This document shows positions 48,001-60,000 of a DNA stretch of 64,000 nt, piece after piece. This DNA comes from Malania oleifera. Taxonomy: Eukaryota; Streptophyta; Magnoliopsida; Santalales; Ximeniaceae. The notes below the pieces were generated by a model. That model did not search any database. It saw only the letters and a program-made list of their open reading frames with translations, and was not told the origin of the DNA. Numbering within the stretch: the stretch's first letter is position 1; each line of letters begins with the position of its first letter. Position numbers and translations under genes: made by a program. The DNA lies in the NCBI RefSeq assembly GCF_029873635.1, contig NC_080425.1, positions 44,038,402-44,102,401 of the forward strand, read 5' to 3'.

Positions 48001-51000
48001 GAAGTTTGATGTATAAATGTAATAGAAACTGTGTGATCATGGATAATTGTGCTGGTTTGTTGATGGTTGAAGGTTTACTATTGGATGCTATACATTTGTG
48101 AGAGGTAATCTTATTACCTGGTGTAGCAAGAAACAAACAATTATAGCAGGATCTAGTGTTGAAGCAAAGTACTGACTATGGCTCATCTGTGTGTGAGTTT
48201 ATGTTGTTTAAGTCTCTTATGTCAGAGGTGGGATTCTTGGCTACAAAACTTGTATATATATTTTTTGTGATAATGAAGTTGCCATTTATGTTGTAGGTAA
48301 CCCAATGGGCATGTGAGGACAAAGCACATTGAAGTTGAGTGTCATTTTGTGCGAGGTGTTGCCATGAAGAAGGTTGCGAGGACTTCATTTGTGAAATCTA
48401 CGGATGAGTTGGGTGATGTTTTCATGAAGGCTTTATTTAAGTCTGCCTTATCTAATGGTTGAAGCAAGCTGGGGTTAGATGAAGTTTATACACCTCCAGC
48501 TTGAGGGTGAGTGTTGGAAGAGAATATGCTATTTTAGTAATTAAGTGGTTTTAGTGGGGGCAATTTGTCTTTAGTTCCTTTTTCATTGTTAGTATATGTT
48601 AAAGCTCGATATACATTGTTGGCCCACAACCTAACAACATAAGCTTTTAGGTAAAGTGGTATGCTAACATTGTATTAGAGCAAATTACCAGCAGTTCCTG
48701 GGTTTTAGTCTCATTGCCTGCGTTTATTGTTGTGTTTAAGAAATTATTGTATTCCTTGTAATGGGTGTTATCTATATTGTGTTGTATCAGAGCGGAGTAC
48801 CAGGAGGTCTTGGGTTCTAGTCTTGTTGCCCGCGTTTATTGTTTGGTGTTTAAAAAACTTATTGTATTCCCTGTAATGGGTGTTATTATCATGTGCTTAT
48901 CTCTCCAAGTGCTGTCAGGCTGCAGTTCAGGGGAGTGTTAAAGCTTGATATACATTGTTGGTCCACAATCTAACAATTTAAACTTTTAGGTAAAGTGGTA
49001 TTCTAACAATATATAATGGGCAGAGCTGAAGCTGTATGTGGAGCAAAATCTCTAATATCTAAATCTTAGTTATCGTATCATTGCCTAAAACTACTTGTAG
49101 ACAGTCCCCCATAGCTTATCATGCTGTTGATGAATATTATAGCATCACTAGTAAGTTTTTTGATATGCAATTAATAGACAACTTGATTTTTCTTTGCTGA
49201 GCAATTATAGATATGTACTGCATTGTGAAATTATATATAGGTTTGGAAAATAGATATATCCTCGTTTAGCAGTTTGTGACTATCGTGATGTGTGTAGTGA
49301 TAAATTATATCATTGAAGGGGTGTGTATTGTCCTTTTTGTCTTTAAAGAAAAAGATAATTAGAAAAAAATTGGCCAAGATTTCATTGATGGGGTGTCTAT
49401 ATCGTTAGTCACTTGTTTAGGTGAACAATGTGCTATAGTTGTGTTAGAGGTATAGTATTCAAGGTTCCTGTAGTATTAGGCATCCCAACAAGCATCTCAT
49501 CTTATTGCATCTTTGCTCAGAAGGATAATCCTATAGTTTATGTCATTTGATATTTCTCCAACTAGTCACTGGGTTATCGAATTTGTTGCTGTTGGCCATA
49601 TGATAGGGCATAGGTGTCACCAACTTCTTTTCTACTCTCCAATATTCTAAAAATCTACCAAAAAAAAGGCTCCACTACTATAGTTAAGGGGATAGGAATA
49701 GTAAATCCTACTCCTTCCATCTCTCTCTCTCTCTCTCATATCTGTTTTGTACATTCCTAAATCTCTCTTTAATCTCATATTTATTAGTAAAAGTACAAAG
49801 TCACTAAATTATCCTGTAACCTTCGTTCTTGGTTGTTGTTATTTAGGATCTAAAAGTGGGGAAAGACGATTGGCACAAGATGTAAAGCTAGTGGAATTTA
49901 CTACTTTGAGACGCTCTCTCCTCCTATTGCCTATAGTGTAGCTGCTACACTACATCAATTCCATTGTCGCCTTGGTTATCTGTCATTGGCAAGTTAAAAC
50001 AGGTAGTTCCCACGTAGAATTCTATGTCGAATCTTGAGTGTGTGTCTTGTCATTTAGGAAAGCATCACTGTGTTCCCTTTGAGTCCTAAGTCAGTAAATG
50101 AGTAGTTTACCCTTTTATGTTGGTCCATTCCAATCATTGGGGTCCTAGTTGTGTCACGTCAAAGTTGGGGTTTTACTTTGTTACATTTGTCGATGACTAC
50201 TCCAAATTGACTTGGTTGTATTTAATAAGAGATTGTTCTGACTTATTCAATACCTTTTGTGCCTTTTGTTTTTAGATAAGGACTTTATTTGATATGTTAT
50301 TAGGATACTTAGTAGTGTTAATGCTAAGAAATACTTCAGTACTCGAGTCACTACCTATATGATTAACTATAGTATGATCCATCAATCATCTTAAGCCCAC
50401 ACTCTACAACAAAATGGAGTTGTAGAGTAGAAAAATATACATATTCTCGAAGTCACTTGAGCCATGCTGTATCAAATGACTGTACTCAAAGTTTTTTGGA
50501 GTGATGTCATGCTCATTGTTTTCTCTTTGATCAATAAAATTCGATTCTCTATCCTTGAATGTAAAATCCCATTTTCAGTTATCTTCCCTGAAGCTTCTTT
50601 GTCCTCATTTCCTTGTCATATATTCAGTTGCATCCTTTGTCCATATGTTAAGTTCAGGAATTGATAAATTGGATCCTCGAGCTATCAAAATTATTTTTCA
50701 GGGCTATTCCTATACTTGAAGGGATATTGATGTTGTAGCCCTACTTTACATGAATTCTTTGTCTTTGCTAATGTCACCGTTTTTGAGTCTACACCATACT
50801 TTTCTGATTCCTTAAGTTTTGTTGCTGTTGATTAGTCATTTCCTTTGCCTAGCCTTCAAGATCCTAACTTACTATCTCCTTCTAGTCCTCATACATCTTC
50901 TTCTAGTTTGAGTTCTTGTTGCTTGTATCATCCCTTTGTTGGTGTGCACATGGCAACCCAAGGGAGGAGAGCTAGCTTTAGCTTCCACTTCTACGCCTCT

Positions 51001-54000
51001 AGTTCCCTCTTCAAATGATCCTATTGCCCAAGATGTATCCAATATCCTATCTCTAATTTTTTTTTAATGATTTCTTGTCACCCTCATATTACTGTTTCGT
51101 TTGTATTCTGTCTTCTGTTCTTCTTCCAAAATCTATTTTGAAGCCTTGTCCCATTTTGGGTAGAGGATTGCATTGATTGTAGAAATGCATGCACTACATG
51201 ATAATGATACTTGGGAGTTGGTATATCTTCCTCTTGATATGTCTTGGGTTTGTAGTCCTTAGGTGTATGTTGTGAAGGTCAATCTAGATGGTTCCTTGGT
51301 TCAATTGAAGGCAAGACTTGTTGCTAAGGGATACACTCAAGTGTATGGTTTGGATTATTTAGACATATTATCCCTAATCTCCAAACTTGCCTTAGTGCGT
51401 TCATTCATCGCCTTAGCCACCACCTATCACTGGCCTCTACATCAGCTAGATGTGAAGAATGCTTTCCTATATGGTGATCTCTAGGAGGGGTTTATATGGA
51501 GCAACCACCTAGGTTTGTTGCTCAAGGGGAGCTAGGCTTAGTGTGTTAGCTTAAAAAATAATTATATGGTTTTAAACAATCTCCTCTAGCTTGGTTTGGT
51601 CGATTTAGTGTTGTAGTACTTAAGTTTAGACTCTGAAGGCGTATAATAGACCAGTCTGTATTTTATTGTCGCACTCCATTTGGCAAGATTCTTCTTATTG
51701 TGTATGTTGATGATATTGTGATAGCTAGTAATGATGATCAAGGCATCCAAGGCCTAAAATTTTTCCAATTGATTAACTTTCGGACCGAGGATTTGGGACC
51801 ATTGAAGTATTTTTTGGGTATAGAAGTATCATGATCTCGTATAGGGACTGTCTTGTCACAAAGGAAGTATGTTCTTGATCTTTTAGATGCGACTAGGTTG
51901 GTAAGATCCAAACCTGTTGATACACCCATGGTTCCCAACAGTTAGTTAGCACTAGACATGGTTGATTTGTTGTCTAATCCAAGATTGTACTGGAGACTTG
52001 TTGGAAAGTTGAATTATCTCACATTCACTTGACCAAATATATCTTTTACAACAAGTGTTGTGAGTCAGCTTCTTGATTCTCTGAAATTAAGTCACTTGGA
52101 TGCAGTAATTTGTGTCTTGTGATATCTCAAAGTTGCACTTGGGGGATGTCTCTTATAATTTAGGAATATATAGATGCAGATTGGGTCGGGTCACCTTCTG
52201 ACAAAAGATCCACAATTGGGTATGTTGACTTTTTGAGTCCGATCCCCGTTTTGATTATGACAAACCACGGCATCTCATGTGTGTCTTTGAACAGATTTAT
52301 AATGCAGAAGACACAAATGAGAGGTGCAATGTGGAAGCCTTGAATGCATACCAACGATCATATTCCAAGGCGTATTCCATGGACAATCAGAGGGGTAGAA
52401 GACTTGAAGACTTTATTTATTATTTTCTAAGTCGTAATAATTATTTAAGTTTAATGTGTGCATGCATATCATATGATCTAATTTGAAACTCAACCAAGAC
52501 CTTAGATTGACCATAGGACCTCCACTTTTTCATAAAATTTCTGACTAAGGGTCGGTCAACCGGCCAGCTGACCGGAGAGTAAAAATGTGCGTTTTTCTCT
52601 ATCCATAACTTCTTATCTTAAAAATTGTTCAATATGAAAGTTTTGGGATTTTCTTTTAGCTTTCTGTTGATACCAAGAACGTTTAATTTGGAGTCATATA
52701 GAAAAAGTTATGGCTAAAACACCGAAAGGTGTCCGTAGCAGAAAAATTCCCTTCATGTTTCTTCCGTCTCCATGATGGGCGTTTTTCTCAATCCATAACT
52801 TCTTATCTTAAAAAGTGTTCAACATGAAAGTTGTGAGATGTTCTCTTAGCTTTCTGTTGATACCAAGAATGTTCAATTTGGAGTTGTACAGAACACGTTA
52901 TGGCCAAAAAACCGAAGGTTGTCTGCGCAGAAAGCTCCCCAATGGCCGAAAAACGGCTAGTTTTCAAGTTAAATATTATTTTAATACCCCAACGGCCATA
53001 AAATGGTTAGTTTTGGTTTTGGCCTATAAATACAAGTCAAAGACACTTGGAAAATTAAGGAGAGACATCTTAAGAACATATCTGCACATTCTTTGTTTCT
53101 CCCTCATTTTCATACCCTCTTTGTGCATTAAATTTCATATTTCTCCTACTCTTTCACTTTGAAATTTTTTTTTTGGAGAAAATATTGTGGGTTATTGAAG
53201 GAAGTTTGGAGCATATATCTACTTGTATATTTCTACTTCAAAGGCTTCTTTTTCTCGAGGTAATTTTGAAAAGGCTTGAGGATATATTTAAGTTTTTATA
53301 TATTGCTTGGAGGCCTCTACCTTTTATTCTTGTTGTTTTTCAAAGATCAAATTTCTCCTACTCTTCTTGAAAATATTTTTGGAGAAAAATATTTTGGAAG
53401 TTTTATTTAGAAAGGCTTGAGTAAATTTTTCCCATACTCTTTTTTGTTGAAAATATTTTGGAGAAATTTATTTTGAAATTGTCTTGAAGGCTTAAGCATG
53501 CATTTAAGCTCATACATATATATTGCTAGAAAGCCTTATTGAATTTATTTTTGTAAAGGTCAATCATTTTAAATGAAAACCCTAACTTCTCTTATTCATT
53601 TATTAATCTATGGGTTAGTTCAAGAATGCTTTGAGCATATATATTCATTGATATATATATATTGTTCTTGAGAAGCTTCTTGACAATGGCTTGAGCATTC
53701 ACTTTCATATATTTTTCTTGGAAGCCTTATTTAAATTAAATTTTAAAAGGTCATTTTCATAAAGAAAATCATTTTCCATACTCCCATTGGTTTACTTGAA
53801 AAATATTTTGAGAGAAATACCATACTCTACTGAGCTTCATTTTAATATTATATGAGAGTGCATTTTAGTGCTTCATATTGTACATCATTTGCTTAGTATA
53901 AAAGCACTTTTATTATACACAAAATTTATTTATCTATTGTATTCCCGATGTGTGGTTGGAAGAGGATTGCACTGTCCTGTAAAGTGTATCGGAGTAGCTC

Positions 54001-57000
54001 AGACCCGGTTAGGAGAGCTAGGAGCACCGTCCTGTAAGGTGTGGTTGTAGGTTGTGGCTCAACCTTGAAATTTGAGCTGGGGAGACTCCGCCCCGTAAGA
54101 AGATGTGTAACCGGCTTCTGCTTCGCCCATTTAAGTGAGCAGGTTAGTGGAATCCTTGGGGGTATGCCCAAGGCGGGGACGTAGGCAGGATTAGCTGAAC
54201 CTCGATAACAAATTTTGTGTTTGTGTGTGTGTGTGTGTCTCCCTATCTAATTTAAATTCCACACTTTAATTTTCGCATGTGTATGAATGTTTATTTATTG
54301 TCATTCTTATTTTTCATACACGCTTTAATTTTTAAATAAGATTTAATGTGGTGAATCGGTGAAGTTTAAATTAGCAAAATATTTTTTAAATCCCAATTCA
54401 CCCCCCTCTTGGGATCACACCATAACTCGCAGGGTATTATATCTTTGCTGGTGGTAATTTGGTTTCTTAGAGGAGAATAAGAAACAAATTGTGGTGGCTA
54501 GGTCAAGCGTTGAGTTAGAGTATAAAGCGATGACTTACACCACATGCAAACTTGTTTGGTTAAAGATCATGTTGGAGGACTTGAGTTTTCCACTTTCTTT
54601 AGTCTATGGAGTTGAGGTGTGATAATAGAGTTGCTATTCATATTGCCTCTAGCTTGGTCTTTGAGCGCACAACACACATTGAAGTTGGAGAAACTTGTGT
54701 AGAAGCTCATTACAACCATTCATGTGAAATCTGATTTGTAGGTTGTTGCTTTATTCACTAAAGCCTTAGGGGATGCTTGTGTTAAATTCATTTGTAACAA
54801 GCTAGGAGCATATGATATATATATGCTCCAACTTGAGGGGGAGCGTTAAAGGCTATTTTGGTCATTTAGCATTTTTAGTATGTGCTAGTGTTATGATGGT
54901 AAATATTGAAAGTGATGGTGTAGTCCCAAGAGAGGGGGTGAATTGGGTATTTTAAACTTTTAATGCGCGGAAGCTTGATTAGTTTTGAAACGTATTTACC
55001 ACGTACTTCAAATATTTAAATCAACACAAAAGTTTAATCAGCGAATGGCTATACCAATGAGCAATTCTAAATATATATAATCAAAACACAAGGCTTATTT
55101 TATTTCTAGCAGATTAACATAGGTGAGTAGATATTTAACCATACAAATATTAATCTTGTATTTAAACAATGAATATGTCAATATCAAACAATCTCAACAA
55201 TTTTAACCAAGAAAATATCCTTCCTGTATTTGAACAATTAATCAACTAAAATGAATTTATCTAAGCCAATTGAATCAATTCAGAATTTGCAATTTCAAGC
55301 AGCATTTGATTTTCAAAGGGAACTTAAATCATTCACAATATCCACAAGTAACTTTAAATCAAACTCAGTATCCTCAAATCAGTCTCAGCATTTAACAATT
55401 CCCAAATCAATTTTAAATCATACATAGCAGATAATTATCAATTTATAATTGCAAGAAAGTAAAGAGATTATGGGAAGAAGAACACCAAGATTTTTTAGAA
55501 GGTTTGGCGGCCTGCCTGTGTCCTTGTCTCAAGCAACCCGCTGTGAGGATTTTCCTTACTCTCTTCGTTCAATAGGTGGCATTCCCTCTCTCTTTTCAGT
55601 AGGTAGAGACACCTCTCAAGCAAGAACAACCCTCTTGCTAGTTCGATTCTATCCCCGAATCGAAAGTTCAATAAGATACATAGCATATTTTCGTACAAGC
55701 AGAATACCCTCTAAGAAGAGCAAATTTGTACAATACAAAATCACTAATAACCTCTCAATAAGAAGATGTAATGAAGCTCAAGAGGAAGCTAGGGTTTTTT
55801 GGACTGAGATATTTGAAAACGAAGAGCAAAAACCAGATTTTGATTTTCAATAATGAAGAACGGCACACAGCAGCTTTAGCAAGATGAAAACAATAGGATC
55901 TGTGTGCAATTGAATTGATTGGAGTTGCCCTAGTGCGATTAGGGTTTCTCTTAAATAGTAGGTTTTGAAATTTGACTGTTTTCCCATGGTTTGGAAACAA
56001 TATATTCTCAAAATGGTAAGAAATCGTGTTGTTTAAAAACTCAGCTGTGAACCTTCGGTCGCCTGAGCTTATGCCTCGGTCGCCCAAACCATTTAGAAAA
56101 AGAATTTTCAAAACAAGTAGTAGCACTTCGGTTGCCCGAGCCTATGCTGACTATCAATCTGGTCGCCTGAACACACTGATTCCATATCAATTTGTTCAGT
56201 TTGTTTTGAAATTCAATGTTCTTTATTTCAAAACTCATTTGTGTTTTTTAAAACATATTTCAAATTTGAAAACAACATTTTTCGAGTTTTAGAAATAGGT
56301 ATCTAAGTCCAATTGTATCCTAAGAGCTTCATACACAAGCTTAACATAGAGAAGCACTTACATGAGACTCCTAAAACAGTACACATCAAATTAAAGTTAA
56401 GTCCTCATGTTCTTGAAGCTTTATCTTCATCCAAGCTTGAGCCAATCCTCATTTAGCTTTTGTTCCTCATGGCTTTTAAGCTTTAAGTATGATCCAATGT
56501 GCTTGTGAGTTATGACACTTGTAAATTTACTTGAAGCACAATTAGAATCCTTAGTTTGTTATCATCAAAACAGAGACGAAGCCTTGTTAAGCCAATAATC
56601 TCCCCCTTTTTGATCATGACAAATAAGGACCAAAATAAGGTAGCCTTGAAAAGGCTGCCCCTCACAATAAACATAATCATCAAGCAAATAACAAATTCAT
56701 TGTTCTCCCCCTTAGGATAATATGAGTACAAGTATGTTTTCAATACAAATGTAGAAATCCCTACAGTGTGAATGACGGCCACGGTTGGTGAATGACAGCC
56801 AGCAGTGTGAATAACAGCCACGGTTGGTGAATGACGGCCACCTACCATGGTAGGTGAGCCACCGCCACCTACCATGGTGGGTGAGCCACCACCACCTACC
56901 ATGAGAACTTGCCACAAGTCGGAGAATTCCTTGATTACCTCATGGCTTATCAACTCCATGAGGCCAACTATCAGGAAAACACATATGTTCTTACCCACAA

Positions 57001-60000
57001 CAAAAGAGGTGTGGGATGCAGTCCGAGAAACCTACATTGACGAGGAGAATGCTTCCGAAGTATTTGAACTTAAGACACGTTTATGGCAGATGAAACAAGG
57101 CGAGAGGGAGGTGACGGACTATAACATGGAGATGCTGGCACTGTGGCAAGAACTGGATTTAACTAGTGAAGAAGAATGGCGGCTAAGGACAGTGCGCTAT
57201 TCAAGAAGAGATTGGAAAATGAGAGAGTTTTTGAGTTCCTTGCAAGTTTTAATCAAGATTTAATTCTGAGCCGTAGACCTCTACCATCCACTCGAGAAGT
57301 GTTTGTTGAAGTGAGGCGTGAAGAGGCAAGGCGCAAAGTCATGTTGAAGGAAGCTACAGCCACGATACTAGAGGGCTCAGCATTTGTATCCCGTGGGACC
57401 TACAGTGGGCCAAATACCAAACAACCAAAGGGCTGCCTCTGGTGTGAACATTGCTGAAAGCCTGGCCATTCCAAGGATAATTGTTGGGAGATTCATGGCA
57501 AGCCAGCTGATTAGAAATCATGGCAGGGCACCAAAACCAGAGGCTATCAAGCTTGTTCTGAGACTCAACCCGAGAGGCAACAAGTGGCGAGCAACCATTG
57601 TGACAGTGGCAACAGCAGCACCTCTAGCCATGACCAACTACAGAAAATCATGGAGATGCTATCTGCTCTCCAAGCCTCGGGTCAGACACCAAAAAAATAC
57701 TCCATCGGGTAATTTGGCACACAGAGGTAATTTCTCACAAGCCCTATACACCTTTTGTAACCATACACCCTGGATTATAGATTCTGGAGTCTCTGACCAT
57801 ATGACAAACTCTTTTCACCTTTTCTTATCATATACCCCATGTGCTGGTAACCTAAGAGTCAAAATTGTTGACGGATCTCTTGCTTCTGTTGCTGGCAAAG
57901 GGAGCATTTGGACTTCTGACTCGATTACTTTAGAGTCTGTTCTTCATGTTCCAAAATTATCTTGTAATCTTTTGTCTGTCAACCAACTCACTAAACACTC
58001 CAATTGCTCTGCTTAATTTATTTCATCCCATTGTGTTTTTCAGAACTTGTCACATACCAGACCAGACATAGCTTTCGTAGTAAGTGCAGCAAGTCAGCAT
58101 ATGCGATCTCTAAAAGAAGCACACCAGGAAGCAGCCTTCAGGATCCTAAGATATCTAAAGGGATCACCAGGGAAAGGTTTATTGTTCAAGCGAAGTGAAC
58201 AAACACAGCAAGTGCACATACATATAGTTCTAGTTCTCTCAATATGTTGTTCAAAACATATAGTATATTTTGCGTTATTCTCCCCCTTTTGACGTCAGCC
58301 AAAAGGATATGCAAGAACATATACATGCCATACATAAATTTTTCAAACATCCAGCATGCAATTCACAAGTATGACATCATTCCATATTCAGCATGCAGTT
58401 CACAAGTATCTTATCATCCAATATTCAGCATGTTCACAATGATTTCATCATTCAATATTCAGCATGCAATTTGCAAGTTCAGTATTGCTTAACCGCAATA
58501 GATAATGATTTCAAATAACATAGATAGCGATATAAACATCACATGGTAAAGCTGTTTTCCAAAAACAAAAACAAACAAAAATATTACAATCAGAATTTTA
58601 ATCGTTCCAAAGAAGATGTTTAAACAATCATAACAACAACAACTCTCGTCTAGTCCTCCTCAATAGCATCGTCACCGGATGAGCTTCCTTCCTCATCCGG
58701 TTTTGGTTTTAACATATTTTCTTTTAAATGGACACTCAAATTTTATATGCCCCTTTTTCTTACACAAGAAACATGTGGTGTGTGCATATGCATTGGTTGA
58801 GGAAGTGCTAGCATGGTTTTTAGAAGCTTTTACAAAATAATCCATGTAGAGGTTCTTTTTTCTCTTATTTTCTATTCCATTAAATCCAATGCCTTCTTTG
58901 TCTAAAGACATACTTTGAGACCCAACTAGTTTGTCAAAATTTTCTTTTCCTATTGTGAAATTGTAGATGATTTTAGATTGATCTTCTATCTTTCTTTCTA
59001 GACTAGTTATTTTTGAGTCTTTCTCATTTTCAAAATTGGCTTGTAATTTTACATTCTCTAGTTCTTTTGACATCTTGTTGATCTTACTTTCTAGTTGAGC
59101 AATATACAAGCCCTTTTCTTTTTCAACAGAGTTAGTCGACTCTAATTTGTTGATTAACATGTTATTCTCACTTTTTAGTGTGTTGTTTCTCTTAGACACC
59201 TTGACAAAGCTTTTATGTAGTTTAAATAACTCTATTTGTATTTCAGTGTATGATGGCATGCTTTCATAGGATTCATTACAAGATTCATCACTAGATTCAT
59301 TGAATGAGTTTGAGTAAGAATTTACCTCATCATTTAACACCATGAAGCAGAGGTTTGCCACTTCCTGATCACTCGAGTCGCTTTCCGATTTGCTTGAGCT
59401 GGAGTTGTCCCAAGTTGTGGCCTTCATTGCCTTCTTCTTCTACTTCTTAGATTCTTTCTCGAGTTGTGGACAATCAAGTTTTATGTAACCTACCTTTTTG
59501 CAGTTATAACATGTCGGAGGTTTTGCTTTTGTTTCTTTCTTGCTAGTTTCACCTTTGTCCATTTTAGATCCTCTAAATTTTCAAGTAAATCTCTTATTCA
59601 TTTTAAAGAATCTACCTAGTCGTCTAATGATTAAAGCTAGGTCATCATCATCCATCTCTTCTTCTTCTTCTTCTTCTTCTTCTTCTTCTTCTTCTTCGTC
59701 ACTCGAGCTTTCTTTGGAAGCTTTGAGTGCTATGGATTTCTTGGTTTTTCCAACCTTAGTTGATCTTTCATTAATGGCCATTTCATACGTGAGAAGTGAC
59801 CTAATGAGTTCGTCTAAGGTTATAGCTTTTAAGTTCCCGCCTTCAGTTATGGTAGTGGCCTTGGGTTCCCAAACAGGAGGAAGTCCTCTAAGGATTTTCC
59901 TAATCATTTCGTAAGTTGGGTAGTTCTTCCCAAGTGGTTTTAGGGAGTTTATTTGTTGGTGAACCTAGTATACATACTCGATATAGGTTCTTCGGGGTTC

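Noticed and set aside
52810..53370. Plus-strand ORFs within the second solo LTR
   Set aside because: Low-complexity, AT-rich translations inside an LTR with known borders and TSD.
55449..55853. 134-codon plus-strand ORF, with a matching 73-codon one at 61008-61229
   Set aside because: Both lie at the same place in the two LTRs of element D, so the conservation is that of the LTR; no coding motif, and the second copy is already truncated.
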